Notes under the pieces: generated by a model | The model's database searches: none | Seen by the model: only the letters and a program-made list of their open reading frames with translations | What the model was told of the DNA's origin: nothing | In this document: one piece after another, positions 50,547 through 59,740 of the stretch | How the letters are laid out: every line of letters starts with the position of its first letter | Position numbering within the stretch: position 1 is the stretch's first letter | Position numbers and translations under genes: made by a program | NCBI GenBank assembly: GCA_027669155.1 | Contig: JAQEDR010000012.1 | Coordinates: 1-64,000 of the forward strand | Source of the DNA: Peptoniphilaceae bacterium AM52-5BH | GTDB lineage: Bacteria > Bacillota > Clostridia > Tissierellales > Peptoniphilaceae | DNA length: 64,000 nt | Reading direction: 5' to 3'

Positions 50547-51542
50547 TTATGAAAATGACAACATCCTCTTATCTCCGCTTACAAGTCTTCCTACTTGCTT
50601 TTCGTTAAAGATTGCATAATCTCCTATTATTGAATGTTTGAGGGCTGATAGGGCTGTGGCGAAGTCTAGGGCCTCGTGAATTTCAAATCCATTTATGTAT
50701 GCGTGAATAAGACCTGCCGCAAAGGCATCTCCTCCTCCAATCCTATCCACTATATCGAATTTGTATCTTTGTGACTTAATATATTCCTTGCCATTGTAAA
50801 GACCAGCAGAAAGTGAATTGACTGAGGCTGAGTAGGAGTTTCTGATAGATGAGATTGTATATTTGATATCATATTTTTCATGAATATCTCTAAGCATCCT
50901 AGAAAGCACCTCATCGTTGAAGTCTCCTGTAAAGTAATCATGTTTTGTCGGAAGGACTCCTATAAGGATATCGACCATAGGAAGGACCTCTTCGTAGAAG
51001 TCGCAAGCCTCGTCGAGAGTCCATAGGCTTGACCTATAGTTTAGGTCAAAGACCACAACAAGCCCTCTCTTCTTGGCCTCTTTTATCGAATATGTAACAA
51101 GGTCCCTTCCTTCTTTAGAAATTGCTGCTGTAATTCCAGTAGCAAAGTAGAGAGACTTTCCTTCAAATATCCCATCCCAATCAAACTCTTCTATCTTAGC
51201 CTTAGAAATGGAGGAATTTTTCCTATCATAGATTACCTTAGGTGATCTAAGACCCACGCCTTTTTCCGCATAATAAATCCCTAGCCTATCTCCTCCCCTA
51301 ACTATGTAGTCGGTATTTATGCCAAATCTTCTTATATTATTAAAGGCAGCCTGGCCCATCTCATTATCCACAAGTTTTGTCACATAAGTTACATCATCGC
51401 CTAAATTGGAAAGGGCTACTGCTACATTGGCCTCCGCTCCACCAAAGATTACTTCAAAGCTATCAGCCTGGACGAATCTTTCAAAATCAAATGGAGAAAG
51501 CCTAAGGGTTAGCTCTCCTAATGTTACAACTTTAGCTTTCAT
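50547..51542 (-). CDS. kdgK: PfkB-family sugar kinase, probable 2-dehydro-3-deoxygluconokinase
   Basis: The 331-residue ribokinase-fold kinase has VTLGELTLRLSP and FGGAEANVAVALSNLG (the sugar site) near the start, and the catalytic DRIGGGDAFAAGLIHAY (about 265-281) with the base Asp. Linkage to a sugar-acid-type TRAP transporter and LacI regulator supports 2-keto-3-deoxygluconate as substrate, giving KDPG. The aldolase that would follow is not in the window. It lies 90 bp after the broken dctM. Confidence 0.82.
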   Translation of the reverse strand: MKAKVVTLGELTLRLSPFDFERFVQADSFEVIFGGAEANVAVALSNLGDDVTYVTKLVDNEMGQAAFNNIRRFGINTDYIVRGGDRLGIYYAEKGVGLRSPKVIYDRKNSSISKAKIEEFDWDGIFEGKSLYFATGITAAISKEGRDLVTYSIKEAKKRGLVVVFDLNYRSSLWTLDEACDFYEEVLPMVDILIGVLPTKHDYFTGDFNDEVLSRMLRDIHEKYDIKYTISSIRNSYSASVNSLSAGLYNGKEYIKSQRYKFDIVDRIGGGDAFAAGLIHAYINGFEIHEALDFATALSALKHSIIGDYAIFNEKQVGRLVSGDKRMLSFS

Positions 51543-51632
51543 AATTACTCCTTTGTATAAGTCTTAGAAAAAGAAATGCCAACTCAATAATAAAAATATA
51601 AGGGGAAATTTTACTCTCCCCCTAATTTCAGC

Positions 51633-52934
51633 TTATATTAGTCCAGCCTTAAGTGGTAGAACTAGAGATGTCATTGGAATATAAGTCACAAGTAAGAGTC
51701 CTATAAGAATTGCTACATAGAATCTTAGCATGTAAGGCATAACCTTAGATAGGGTAGTATCTCCTACCTTGATTGCAACGAAAAGTGTGTTACCAACTGG
51801 TGGTGTTATATTTCCTATACATAGGTTGTAGACGATCATTAGACCAAATTGCACTGGATGCATGCCAAATTCTGTCGCTATAGGAAGAAATAGTGGTGTA
51901 AAGATCAAGATCGCTGGTGTCACGTCCATAAAGGTTCCTGATATAAGTAGGATTATGTTCATAATCAAGAAGATTACATACTTGTTGCTTGAAACGGATA
52001 ACAAGGCATTGCCTACCATTTGTGGAATTCCTGTAAAGGCCATCACCCAAGATAGGATGTTTGATACACCTATTAGGAATACTACAATAGCACTCATCTT
52101 AGCTGATTCAACTATAATATTCCATACCTTTTTTAGATTTAGGTTTTTGTAGATAAAGCCTAAGATTAAGGAATAAAGTACAGATATGGCAGATCCTTCA
52201 GTAGCTGTAAAGATTCCTGCTACAATTCCTCCTATAACTACTATGATTAGTCCTAGTTAAGGTAGAGCTCTTAGGGTTGCTCTTCCAAGATTTGCGAAGG
52301 AGAACTTTCCTTCATTCTCCTTGTAGCCTTTTTTCTTGGCTATGGCAATAGCCACTATGATACAAGCTACAGACCAAATTAATCCTGGTATATATCCTCC
52401 TAGGAAAAGCGCTGCAACTGATGTTCCCCCAGAAACAAGAGAATAGGTGATTAGGGCGTTTGACGGTGGGATCAATAGTCCTGCTGGAGCTGAGGCACCA
52501 TTTGCAGATGCTGATACCGCCTTGTCATAGCCTTGTTTTTCTTCTCCGTCTTTTACCATAGATCCAACTGCTGCAGCCGCTGCTGATGCAGATCCTGAAA
52601 TTGCTCCAAACAAAGCATTGGCTCCGACATTTGTAACAAGTAAGGCGCCTGGAAGCTTTCCTAAGATTGCTATCACAAAGTCAACTAATCTTTTTGCTAT
52701 TCCTCCTTCATTCATTAGGTTTCCTGCCAATATAAAGAAGGGAATCGCCGTTAGGGTGAAGGAGCTCATGCCGACGAAGGTTCTTTGAGCTGCCGTTAGG
52801 GTTGCTACATCTGCTGGTACTGTCGTTAATATTGTGATGATTGAAGCTATACCTATGGAGAAGGCAATTGGTACTCCTGTTGCTAAGAGTATAACTAAAG
52901 ATAATAAGATTATGGCTAGAGCATTTGCACTCAT
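51633..52934 (-). pseudogene. dctM: TRAP transporter large permease DctM, interrupted by one stop codon
   Basis: A single reading frame of 434 codons runs from ATG 52934 to the stop at 51633, and it carries one in-frame TAA at 52257-52259. Translation across it is continuous: ...ATLRALP-stop-LGLIIVVIGGIVAGIFTATEGSAIS..., including the conserved DctM segment IFTATE. The first part has 225 residues; a downstream ATG at 52097 could yield only the last 154. Full length (433) is normal for DctM. A TTA or similar codon to TAA change would explain it; a sequencing error or recent mutation are equal options. If real, the TRAP system is probably inactive. Confidence 0.9.
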
Positions 52935-53533
52935 TTTTTACCCCCTTCATATTTGGCTACTTCTTCTGTTTCATTGGCCATATTTGAAGCAATTTCTTCG
53001 GTTGATTTGGCCTTTACGAATACTTCCTTGCCAGCTAGGATATCTTTAATGTTCATTATCGTATAGCAGATATTTATTATTCCAGTTATAGGAAGTGGAA
53101 TGTAGAAATATCCTACTGCTATAGATAAGGATGAGGTCGTCTGACTTAGAGCAAGCTTAGTTATAGCGATTCCTCCCACGGTTAGAACTGTTAGGGAGAA
53201 AATCAAGATCATAAGCTCTCCAAAGATTTTAAGGACCTTTTGAGTCTTTGGCTCTCTTTTTTCTACTAGAACTGGTATATTCATATGACCTTTCTCGCTT
53301 ACTACAAGACTTGCCACAAAGAGGGTTGACCATGCAAATAGATAAGCTACTAGCTCTTCTGACCAGGTAGATGGATTGTTTAGGACGTATCTTGTAAATA
53401 CTTGCCATACTACGAGGATAAACATAATCAAAAGACTTGCCCCTGTTAGGACTTTCAATATATTGTCTAAGGTTTTTCTCCTATCAGCCCTCCTTTGCTG
53501 GGTATTCTTCGTTATATTTTTGGATAGCATCAT
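52931..53533 (-). CDS. dctQ: TRAP transporter small permease DctQ
   Basis: The frame gives 200 residues with four membrane segments (about 30-52, 68-88, 105-125 and 145-168) and the family motif FTRYVLNNPSTWSEELVAYLF. The listed start (ATG 53533) overlaps dctP by 50 bp. A TTG at 53458 would give 175 residues, nearer the usual length, but its RBS is poor, so the start is open. It overlaps dctM by 4 bp. It bridges DctP and DctM. Confidence 0.88.
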   Translation of the reverse strand: MMLSKNITKNTQQRRADRRKTLDNILKVLTGASLLIMFILVVWQVFTRYVLNNPSTWSEELVAYLFAWSTLFVASLVVSEKGHMNIPVLVEKREPKTQKVLKIFGELMILIFSLTVLTVGGIAITKLALSQTTSSLSIAVGYFYIPLPITGIINICYTIMNIKDILAGKEVFVKAKSTEEIASNMANETEEVAKYEGGKK

Positions 53534-54506
53534 AGAAAGGACTTAGCTTGTCATTTCTTTCTAGCACTTCCTTGGTAAGTGGTGCTACAGCGTCTACGAA
53601 AGGCTTTTGGTCAGGATAGATAAATTCTACTCCCATTTCGCTTGCTTTCTCCTTAGCCTTATCTACTGCTACTTTCCATTCTTTTCTTTGAACTTCGTTT
53701 AAAACTTTAAATCCTTCATCAAAGACTTTTCTATCTTCTTCTGGAAGGCCTTCTAACCAGCTGTAGTTTGCAATTACAATATCTTGAACCATTTGATGCA
53801 TATCATAAGAATAGTACTTACACACTTCTCCATGGCCGTTGTCAGTAAGACTCATCTCGTTATTTTCCGCTCCATCGATAATACCTGATTGAAGAGCAGT
53901 ATATACCTCACCAAAGCCCATAGGTGATGCAGAAGATCCTAATAGATCCATCATCCTAACATTGGTTGGAGATTGTTGAACTCTCATCTTTAGTCCGCTA
54001 AGGTCCTCTGAAGAATTCACTGGTTTATCCTTGGTATAGAAAGACCTAGAACCTGCGTCAAGCCAGGCAACTCCTTCAAACCCACCTTCTCTTGTAGATT
54101 GAAAAATAGGCTTAACAATTTCTGGATCGTCCATTACATGGTGATAGGCTTCGCTTGATGCAAAAAGATATGGGAGGTTAAAGATCTCCCAAACATCATT
54201 GAAGGTCTCAAGGATTGCGTTACTTGCAACACATATATTGATCGCTCCTGTTTGGGTTAGCTGAACCATGTCGATTTGAGATCCCAAAAGCTCTGATGGG
54301 TAGACTTGGATGTCATACTTATCTCCAAGCTTATCTTCTACATATTCCTCAAAGGCCAGAAGACCTAAGTGAGTTGGGTGGTTCTGGGATTGGTTGTGGC
54401 CGACTCTTATAATAGTCTTTTGACTAACGCTTCCTGGCTTGGAGCAAGCAGTAAAAATAAGAGCAAAAATAACAGCCATAAAAATAGTTTTAAATTTACT
54501 TTTCAT
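53484..54506 (-). CDS. dctP: TRAP transporter solute-binding lipoprotein DctP
   Basis: The 340-residue DctP has a lipobox (FTACSKPG, Cys about 21). The DctP fold follows with RVGHNQSQNHPTHLGLLAFEEYV, the carboxylate-binding Arg region LKMRVQQSPTNVRMMDLLG, and GEVYTALQSGIIDGAENN. This family binds sugar acids and other organic acids; the kdgK neighbour suggests a hexuronate or keto-deoxy acid. Start at ATG 54506 after AAAGGAGAG; a further ATG at 54521 lies before the RBS. Confidence 0.9.
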   Translation of the reverse strand: MKSKFKTIFMAVIFALIFTACSKPGSVSQKTIIRVGHNQSQNHPTHLGLLAFEEYVEDKLGDKYDIQVYPSELLGSQIDMVQLTQTGAINICVASNAILETFNDVWEIFNLPYLFASSEAYHHVMDDPEIVKPIFQSTREGGFEGVAWLDAGSRSFYTKDKPVNSSEDLSGLKMRVQQSPTNVRMMDLLGSSASPMGFGEVYTALQSGIIDGAENNEMSLTDNGHGEVCKYYSYDMHQMVQDIVIANYSWLEGLPEEDRKVFDEGFKVLNEVQRKEWKVAVDKAKEKASEMGVEFIYPDQKPFVDAVAPLTKEVLERNDKLSPFYDAIQKYNEEYPAKEG

Positions 54507-54523
54507 ATTCTCTCCTTTCATAA

Positions 54524-55522
54524 TTACACAGTTTCCTTCTCTACTAGCTTCGCCTTGACCATGATATTATTACTGGCTTCTTCGCCCTTCATAATTTTAA
54601 ATAAATTGCTCACAGCAAGATCAACCTGCTTATCTATCCTCTGGTCAATGGAAGTAATTGTTTGATTGGTGAAATTCGTAGCATCGATATTGTCAAAACC
54701 TATTAGTCCTAGATCTTCTGGAACCTTGTGGCCTGAGTTTACATAAAGCTTGTAAAATAAAACCGCAAGACTATCTAGCTCAAACTGAATACAGTCAAAA
54801 TCGTTTTTCTCTACAAAATCAATAAGACCATCAAACACACTGGCTTCATGACTTGTAAGCTTATATTCTACAAACTCAGGCTTGTCATAATATCTGTAAA
54901 GAGCTTCAATAAATCCAGCCTTCTTGGCCACATAAGAACGTGTAACAAATCCCCTATCCCAGGAAACGTAAAGTGGCTTCTTATAGGCTTTTTCCTTAAA
55001 AAGTTTTACCGCCTGATCCATAGCATCGATTTCGTCTATGTATACATTGACAATCCTATCACTAGCCATAGTAGAGCTTACATTGAGCATGGCCATTGGT
55101 ATATCCTTACTTACTTCGACAAGAGTCTTGTAGAATTCTTCTTGCTCGTAAGTAGAACCAACTCCGATGATTGCCTCTACTTGATTTTCTAAAAGTAGAT
55201 CAAGATACGATCTCTTCTTTGTCAGATCATCAGTAGTCACGCACAAAAGTGTAGAAAATCCTGAAGACTCTAACTTTCTTTCAAGCTCGTAGGCAGATTG
55301 AGACTCGAAATATTTTCTAATATCAGGAACCATAATTCCTATAAGCTCGCTGCTTCTTTTGGCAAGAGATCTTGCAATCCTATTGGGAGTATATCCGTTC
55401 TCCTTGATTACCTTCTCGATTTTCTCCTTAGCCTTCTTGCTGACATTGTTTTGCTTATTAATAACACGAGAAACAGTGGCAGTTGAATAGCCCGAAGCCT
55501 TGGCTATATCATATATATCCAT
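54524..55522 (-). CDS. LacI-family repressor of the TRAP/kdgK genes
   Basis: The 332-residue LacI regulator has an HTH at 1-24 (MDIYDIAKASGYSTATVSRVINKQ), the hinge region NRIARSLAKRSSELIG, and a periplasmic-binding-type effector domain (about 60-330). It is the first gene of the cluster, 17 bp before dctP, and a LacI-type operator lies downstream of its -10. The likely inducer is the transported sugar acid or its product. Confidence 0.92.
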   Translation of the reverse strand: MDIYDIAKASGYSTATVSRVINKQNNVSKKAKEKIEKVIKENGYTPNRIARSLAKRSSELIGIMVPDIRKYFESQSAYELERKLESSGFSTLLCVTTDDLTKKRSYLDLLLENQVEAIIGVGSTYEQEEFYKTLVEVSKDIPMAMLNVSSTMASDRIVNVYIDEIDAMDQAVKLFKEKAYKKPLYVSWDRGFVTRSYVAKKAGFIEALYRYYDKPEFVEYKLTSHEASVFDGLIDFVEKNDFDCIQFELDSLAVLFYKLYVNSGHKVPEDLGLIGFDNIDATNFTNQTITSIDQRIDKQVDLAVSNLFKIMKGEEASNNIMVKAKLVEKETV

Positions 55523-55619
55523 AACTTACCTCCTATAAAACCCTTTCCCAAAGGTAATGGGAAAGCTGTAAGCTTAAAGTTCCTTTTATCTTGTGAAATA
55601 AATATTCTACGTCAATAAC

Positions 55620-55675
55620 TGCAACCGCTTACATGTTTATGATAATATAATATATCATTGTTTGTGAAATGTCAA
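55620..55675 (-). promoter_or_regulatory. lacI-TRAP promoter with LacI/cre-type operator
   Basis: TTGACA (55670-55675), 17-bp spacer, TATTAT (55647-55652). Downstream, TGTAAGCGGTTGCA (55620-55633) has the LacI-family form TG-N-AA-N-CG-N-TT-N-CA. It could bind the adjacent LacI protein, CcpA, or both; in either case it would block early transcription. Confidence 0.8.
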
Positions 55676-55717
55676 ATAATTTTAAAAATTTTAATAGTAA
55701 AATTTAACAAAGCAAAA

Positions 55718-55789
55718 AGCTTCTGCAAAAGAGAAACTTTATTTAAGCCAAGCTGTAATTATAGCTTATGTTAAACTTTTGCAAAAGCT
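55718..55789 (-). terminator. large hairpin after ogg
   Basis: Arms AGCTTCTGCAAAAG (55718-55731) and CTTTTGCAAAAGCT (55776-55789) pair with one mismatch, and an inner AAGCT/AGCTT repeat sits near 55749-55766. TTTTTG follows on the minus strand, so it may end ogg transcription; the 44-nt loop is larger than in a standard terminator. Confidence 0.6.
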
Positions 55790-55812
55790 TTAATAATATT
55801 ATTTTCCAAAAT

Positions 55813-56715
55813 TTATTTTCCGATTTTTTCTTCTCTTCCATAATAGAAAAGGTATTGTTGAGCGTAACCGGCGTTTTTACCAAAATATTTTCTGGCATAA
55901 TCGTCGACTTGTTTCTTAGGAACTTCCTTTTTGATAAAAAGTGTCTCCATAACTCTCTTAATCCACACATCTACTGGAAAGGTCTCTCTCCTGTGATATG
56001 CGAAAAGCAAGATACAATCAGCTACCTTTGGGCCAACTCCTGGAAGCTCTATTAGCTTTTTCCTAAGAGCTTCAGTATCAAGGTCACTAGCTCCTTCTAA
56101 ATGACCTTCATAGATCATCCTGCTCGCTTCTACTATTCTCTTATCCCTGAAGCCTACTCTAGCGTATTCTCTTAAGTCTTCTGGCTTAACTTCCATCAAG
56201 ACTTCTGGCCTTGGGAATGAATAATATTTTCTCCCCTTATATTCTCCTATATAGTCCCCATATCTTTCAGATATGATTCTAACAGCCTTTTTTATCCTTG
56301 GGATTTGATTGTTGGCTGAGATTATAAAAGAAATTGTAGTCTCAAAGACTTCTTGGTTTAGGATTCTAATACCGTAGCCATAGTCCGTTGCTTTTTCCAT
56401 TACCGGGTCAATGGCGATTTCTTTCTTGATATCTTCATAGAAAAGCCCTAAGTCGAAGTAGTCGTAAAAGATTTCATTAAAGTCTTCTAAGCTGATGTTT
56501 CTTATAAGACTTACTCCCTCATCAAGCTTTAGGACATTGATTATATTTCCCATAAATACTGCTGTATAGGATCCGTCTTCTTCCTTATAGAAGTTGAAAC
56601 ATTGGCCACATTCGAAAATATGACTAGGTTCAAAAGAGGCCTCCCTTAGGATGAGCCCCTTGTCACTTTCTTCTATATTTATTTTTCTCTTTGAATCTGT
56701 CGTGTATCTTTCCAC
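55813..56715 (-). CDS. ogg: 8-oxoguanine DNA glycosylase/AP lyase
   Basis: The 300-residue HhH-GPD protein of the OGG1 type excises 8-oxoG. An N-terminal beta domain with GQCFNFYKEEDGSYTAVF precedes the helix-hairpin-helix ELPGVGPKVADCI, whose Lys is the presumed nucleophile, and FPVDVWIKRVME with the catalytic Asp. The start is GTG at 56715, overlapping the sortase stop by one base (TAGTG). Confidence 0.92.
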   Translation of the reverse strand: MERYTTDSKRKINIEESDKGLILREASFEPSHIFECGQCFNFYKEEDGSYTAVFMGNIINVLKLDEGVSLIRNISLEDFNEIFYDYFDLGLFYEDIKKEIAIDPVMEKATDYGYGIRILNQEVFETTISFIISANNQIPRIKKAVRIISERYGDYIGEYKGRKYYSFPRPEVLMEVKPEDLREYARVGFRDKRIVEASRMIYEGHLEGASDLDTEALRKKLIELPGVGPKVADCILLFAYHRRETFPVDVWIKRVMETLFIKKEVPKKQVDDYARKYFGKNAGYAQQYLFYYGREEKIGK

Positions 56716-57491
56716 TATCTTATCCTTACTGCATGCACTGCTAGTCTTTGATCTTCATAATCATACTGGCAGGTTGATAGGGTGACAATTGTATCATCCT
56801 CGTTAAATTCTCTTGTATCAAGACTTACCTCAGACATATCCTTCAATTTATTGAAATATGGAATCTTGTCCGCATCATACATAAACTCTAGAGTCCTATA
56901 GTCATAATCAGAAGGGGTACCGTAGGCTGAGAATATCTCATATTCGCGAAGTCCTTCTTCAGTTGTTACATACAAAACCCTGTGATTTTCGGCAAATTCT
57001 TGCTTTCTGTATTGATCAAGCGGGGTAAACATTGACTCAAGCTCTAGATGGTGGCCGTAAATTACGGTATTGTCATCACTTATGTCTGTTGAGTTGTTGG
57101 TATCCATAAAGATAGATCCTGCTATATCATATTCCTTATTAAGTCCCTTTCTTAGGTAGAAGCTGTTATCTTCTGCATGAAGGATTGGGTACTTGATAGC
57201 TGTATTAGGAATTTCAATTACTCCTACCACATCTGAGTTTTCTTCCTTGAACTTCTTTAGTAGGTAGAGATTTTGCTCTTCAAGCTTTTTAAATTCCTCT
57301 TCTTCTGTAAGCTCTTCGTTCTCGTTATTATTTTTAGACTCACTTTTACTTTCTTCTATAAGGCCTGCTATGTGTTTGTTATTTTGCATATTAGTCCAGT
57401 AATCATAACCTCTCTTACCCAAAATACCTAGGCAAACAATTATTATGACTACTAGAATAAATCTAATAACGGATATTACTTTGTTTTTCAT
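56715..57491 (-). CDS. srtB: class B sortase
   Basis: The 258-residue protein has an N-terminal signal-anchor (VISVIRFILVVIIIVCLGIL), an acidic linker, and a sortase domain. The catalytic triad is visible: His in VIYGHHLE, Cys in TLSTCQYD and Arg in AVHAVRIR at the C-terminus. It would attach surface proteins to the wall. No protein with a sorting signal or dedicated pilus gene is nearby, so it is an orphan sortase here. Start ATG 57491 chosen after AAGGGTGG; the frame extends to 57527. Confidence 0.9.
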   Translation of the reverse strand: MKNKVISVIRFILVVIIIVCLGILGKRGYDYWTNMQNNKHIAGLIEESKSESKNNNENEELTEEEEFKKLEEQNLYLLKKFKEENSDVVGVIEIPNTAIKYPILHAEDNSFYLRKGLNKEYDIAGSIFMDTNNSTDISDDNTVIYGHHLELESMFTPLDQYRKQEFAENHRVLYVTTEEGLREYEIFSAYGTPSDYDYRTLEFMYDADKIPYFNKLKDMSEVSLDTREFNEDDTIVTLSTCQYDYEDQRLAVHAVRIR

Positions 57492-57591
57492 CGAACCACC
57501 CTTTTGTATAAACTTTAAATTATTCATATAGTAAGTATAATATACCTTAATGAAGATATTATGAAAGTTTTTAAAAAAATGAGGTGAAATA

Positions 57592-57825
57592 ATGAAAGAT
57601 TACAAATTATTCGTAGGAACCGTATGCCCATATTGTAAAAAAGTTGAAAACTTTATGAAAGAAGAAAATATAGAGCTTGAAGTTGTAAATATAAACGAGG
57701 ATAGAGACGGACTAAATGAACTAGTAGAAAGGGGAGGCAAAAGACAAATCCCTTGCCTATATCATGATGGAGAATATCTCTACGAATCAGACGATATCAT
57801 AGAGTTTTTGAAGGCTAATAAATAG
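57592..57825 (+). CDS. glutaredoxin
   Basis: The 77-residue thioredoxin-fold protein carries CPYC (Cys 12 and 15), the cis-Pro segment RQIPCLYHDGEYLYESDDIIEFL, and nothing else. It reduces disulfides in small thiol or protein partners. The RBS is GAGGTG; a HAD-phosphatase gene follows 8 bp later. Confidence 0.92.
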   Translation: MKDYKLFVGTVCPYCKKVENFMKEENIELEVVNINEDRDGLNELVERGGKRQIPCLYHDGEYLYESDDIIEFLKANK

Positions 57826-57833
57826 GATATCCT

Positions 57834-58637
57834 ATGATAAAACTAATAGCATCAGATATTGATGAAACTCTGGTAGATAAAGATAAAAACGTACCAGAAA
57901 GAAATAGAATCGCTATCCAAAAGGCTCAAGAAAAAGGCATCATCGTAATGCTTGCCACAGGTCGCGGCACTTATGAGCTTTTTGATATACCTGAACAAGC
58001 TGGAGTAATCCACGATGATCGCTATGTGATCTGCTGTAATGGAGCGATTGTTATGAATATAAAAACCAAAGAGATAGTCCACTCAATGGGACTAAAGTAT
58101 GAATATGCCAAGACAATTTTTGATTATGCCTATGCTAATAATCAAACATGCTATATCTACACCCTAGATCACAAATATGGTCTCAATCTCGACCGAGATT
58201 CCTATGCGGAAACACAAATCACCGAGCTTACTGATAATAATATTGATTTTCTCGAAGATCAAATTATATTAAAGGCCATATTAAAAAACAAAGACATGAA
58301 CTACCTTCAGGGGCTTGAGATCGATATAGCCTTTCTTACCAACTATGATGTGGAGATAGCCTATTCATCAGATATGTTCATGGAAATAAATGCCAAGGGT
58401 GTCAACAAGGCAAAGGCCTTGGAGAAGGTGTGTGAGCACTATGGTATAGGACTTGACGAGGTATTAACTATCGGAGATAACTACAATGACGTAGCCATGC
58501 TAGAAGAGGCTGGTACTTCTGTCGCTGTAGCCAACGCCCACCTCCAAGTAAAAGAATCCGCCAACTTCGTAGCAGAAGCTACAAATGAAGAGGGCGCTGT
58601 AGGCGAAGCTATAGAAAAATTTGTTTTAAACAAATAA
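57834..58637 (+). CDS. Cof-type HAD phosphatase
   Basis: The 267-residue HAD IIB enzyme has motif I ASDIDETLVD (5-14), motif II LATGRGT, a mobile cap (about 85-185), and motif III/IV with KALEKVCEHYGI, TIGDNYNDVAMLEEAG. It dephosphorylates sugar phosphates or similar; substrate unknown. It is coupled to the glutaredoxin gene. Confidence 0.9.
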   Translation: MIKLIASDIDETLVDKDKNVPERNRIAIQKAQEKGIIVMLATGRGTYELFDIPEQAGVIHDDRYVICCNGAIVMNIKTKEIVHSMGLKYEYAKTIFDYAYANNQTCYIYTLDHKYGLNLDRDSYAETQITELTDNNIDFLEDQIILKAILKNKDMNYLQGLEIDIAFLTNYDVEIAYSSDMFMEINAKGVNKAKALEKVCEHYGIGLDEVLTIGDNYNDVAMLEEAGTSVAVANAHLQVKESANFVAEATNEEGAVGEAIEKFVLNK

Positions 58638-58640
58638 AAA

Positions 58641-58680
58641 AGAGCCGTTGCAAATAAGTGTGCAACAGCTCTATTTTTTT
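58641..58680. terminator. bidirectional terminator
   Basis: AGAGCCGTTGCA (58641-58652) with TGCAACAGCTCT (58661-58672), one mismatch, T run at 58674-58680 and an A run on the other side. It closes both the HAD gene and the 58679 gene. Confidence 0.9.
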
Positions 58681-58945
58681 ACCAAGTTTGATAATTTTCT
58701 TTATAGTATCTATATCCAAAATATCCAAGGCCAGCAACAACAAGTACTGGCAAAAGCTTTACTATAAGGCCCAAGAATCCTCCAATTACAGCTAGTGGCA
58801 AGGCCAATAGAGTAATCACTAATAAAACCGGAAGGAATACTAGGCCCAAAACGAGTCCGATAATTCCTAGACCCAACTTAAATATAAACTTAATCATTCC
58901 CCCTCCTAATACTAGGAAAAGTATTAGCATTGCTATAGTTGCCAT
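58679..58945 (-). CDS. small glycine-rich membrane protein
   Basis: The 88-residue protein is nearly all hydrophobic, with three spans (about 2-20, 23-48 and 52-77) rich in Gly and Leu, and a short tail YRYYKENYQTW. It resembles small membrane proteins of the PspC/holin-like size class, but no motif is decisive. Single gene between terminator and epimerase. Confidence 0.6.
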   Translation of the reverse strand: MATIAMLILFLVLGGGMIKFIFKLGLGIIGLVLGLVFLPVLLVITLLALPLAVIGGFLGLIVKLLPVLVVAGLGYFGYRYYKENYQTW

Positions 58946-59029
58946 AATTATCTCCTTTTAATATTCTTAAGATAATTATACGTATTATTAAGTTATTTTC
59001 AAGTTATTTAGCTAATATTTAGTTTTCAG

Positions 59030-59737
59030 TTAAATATCTTTAATCAAAATATCAAATTCTTGAACGAAAGTTTTTCCCTTTTCTAAATAGAAAGGCTCTA
59101 AGTCATCTGCTAGGAAGCTTTTACCATTGTAAGTTGGCTCGATGCATACATAATCATCCAAAAAGTCAGACCAGATGGTAAAAGTACCTATATTTTCATT
59201 TCCTTTAACCTGAACTTCCATATCAGCCTTAGAAAAAGTCATAGAATCAGCGTCAATAAAAATAGAATCAGGAAGGTCTTTCTTTTCAATATTGTGACTA
59301 TTTAGACTTAAATCCTCAAATCTTGTGGCAAAGTATGGGTGAAAGGCAGGAGCTATAGGAAGGCTTCCCTCTCCCTTATTTTCTATAGTAAGCCTTGTCT
59401 TTAGTCCATCTTCCAAAAGCTTATAGGAAATCTCAAAGTAAACTTCTTTATAAGACCCAAGGCCTTTAAGTCCCAGCTTAAGATAATCCTTCCCATAGTC
59501 AACTACTTCCCAGCGTTCATCTCTTCCAAATCCATGGCTAGGAAGTTCATTTAATAACTTATCATCCGAAAAATTAGGGGCGCACACATGCATGCCACCC
59601 CTAATCTTGTAAGAATCGCCCAGAGGAAGGCTCTTTTTATCGAAAAACACTTCCTTATCTTTGAAGGTAAAGCTTTCGACATAGGCTCCTTCCTCGTTGA
59701 TATGGGCCCTTAAATTCTTATTATTTATAATTTTCAT
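59030..59737 (-). CDS. aldose 1-epimerase family protein
   Basis: The 235-residue galactose-mutarotase-like protein has SHGFGRDERWEV, catalytic His in APAFHPYF, and a Glu in CIEPTYNGKSF. At 235 it is shorter than GalM (about 340) and closer to the YeaD/YihR branch, which act on sugar phosphates or other aldoses. It follows ferritin by 3 bp, perhaps only by operon read-through. Confidence 0.85.
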   Translation of the reverse strand: MKIINNKNLRAHINEEGAYVESFTFKDKEVFFDKKSLPLGDSYKIRGGMHVCAPNFSDDKLLNELPSHGFGRDERWEVVDYGKDYLKLGLKGLGSYKEVYFEISYKLLEDGLKTRLTIENKGEGSLPIAPAFHPYFATRFEDLSLNSHNIEKKDLPDSIFIDADSMTFSKADMEVQVKGNENIGTFTIWSDFLDDYVCIEPTYNGKSFLADDLEPFYLEKGKTFVQEFDILIKDI

Positions 59738-59740
59738 ATA

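Noticed and set aside
55743..55970. 75-codon minus frame overlapping the ogg 3' end
   Set aside because: It is out of frame with ogg and runs across the large hairpin; no RBS.
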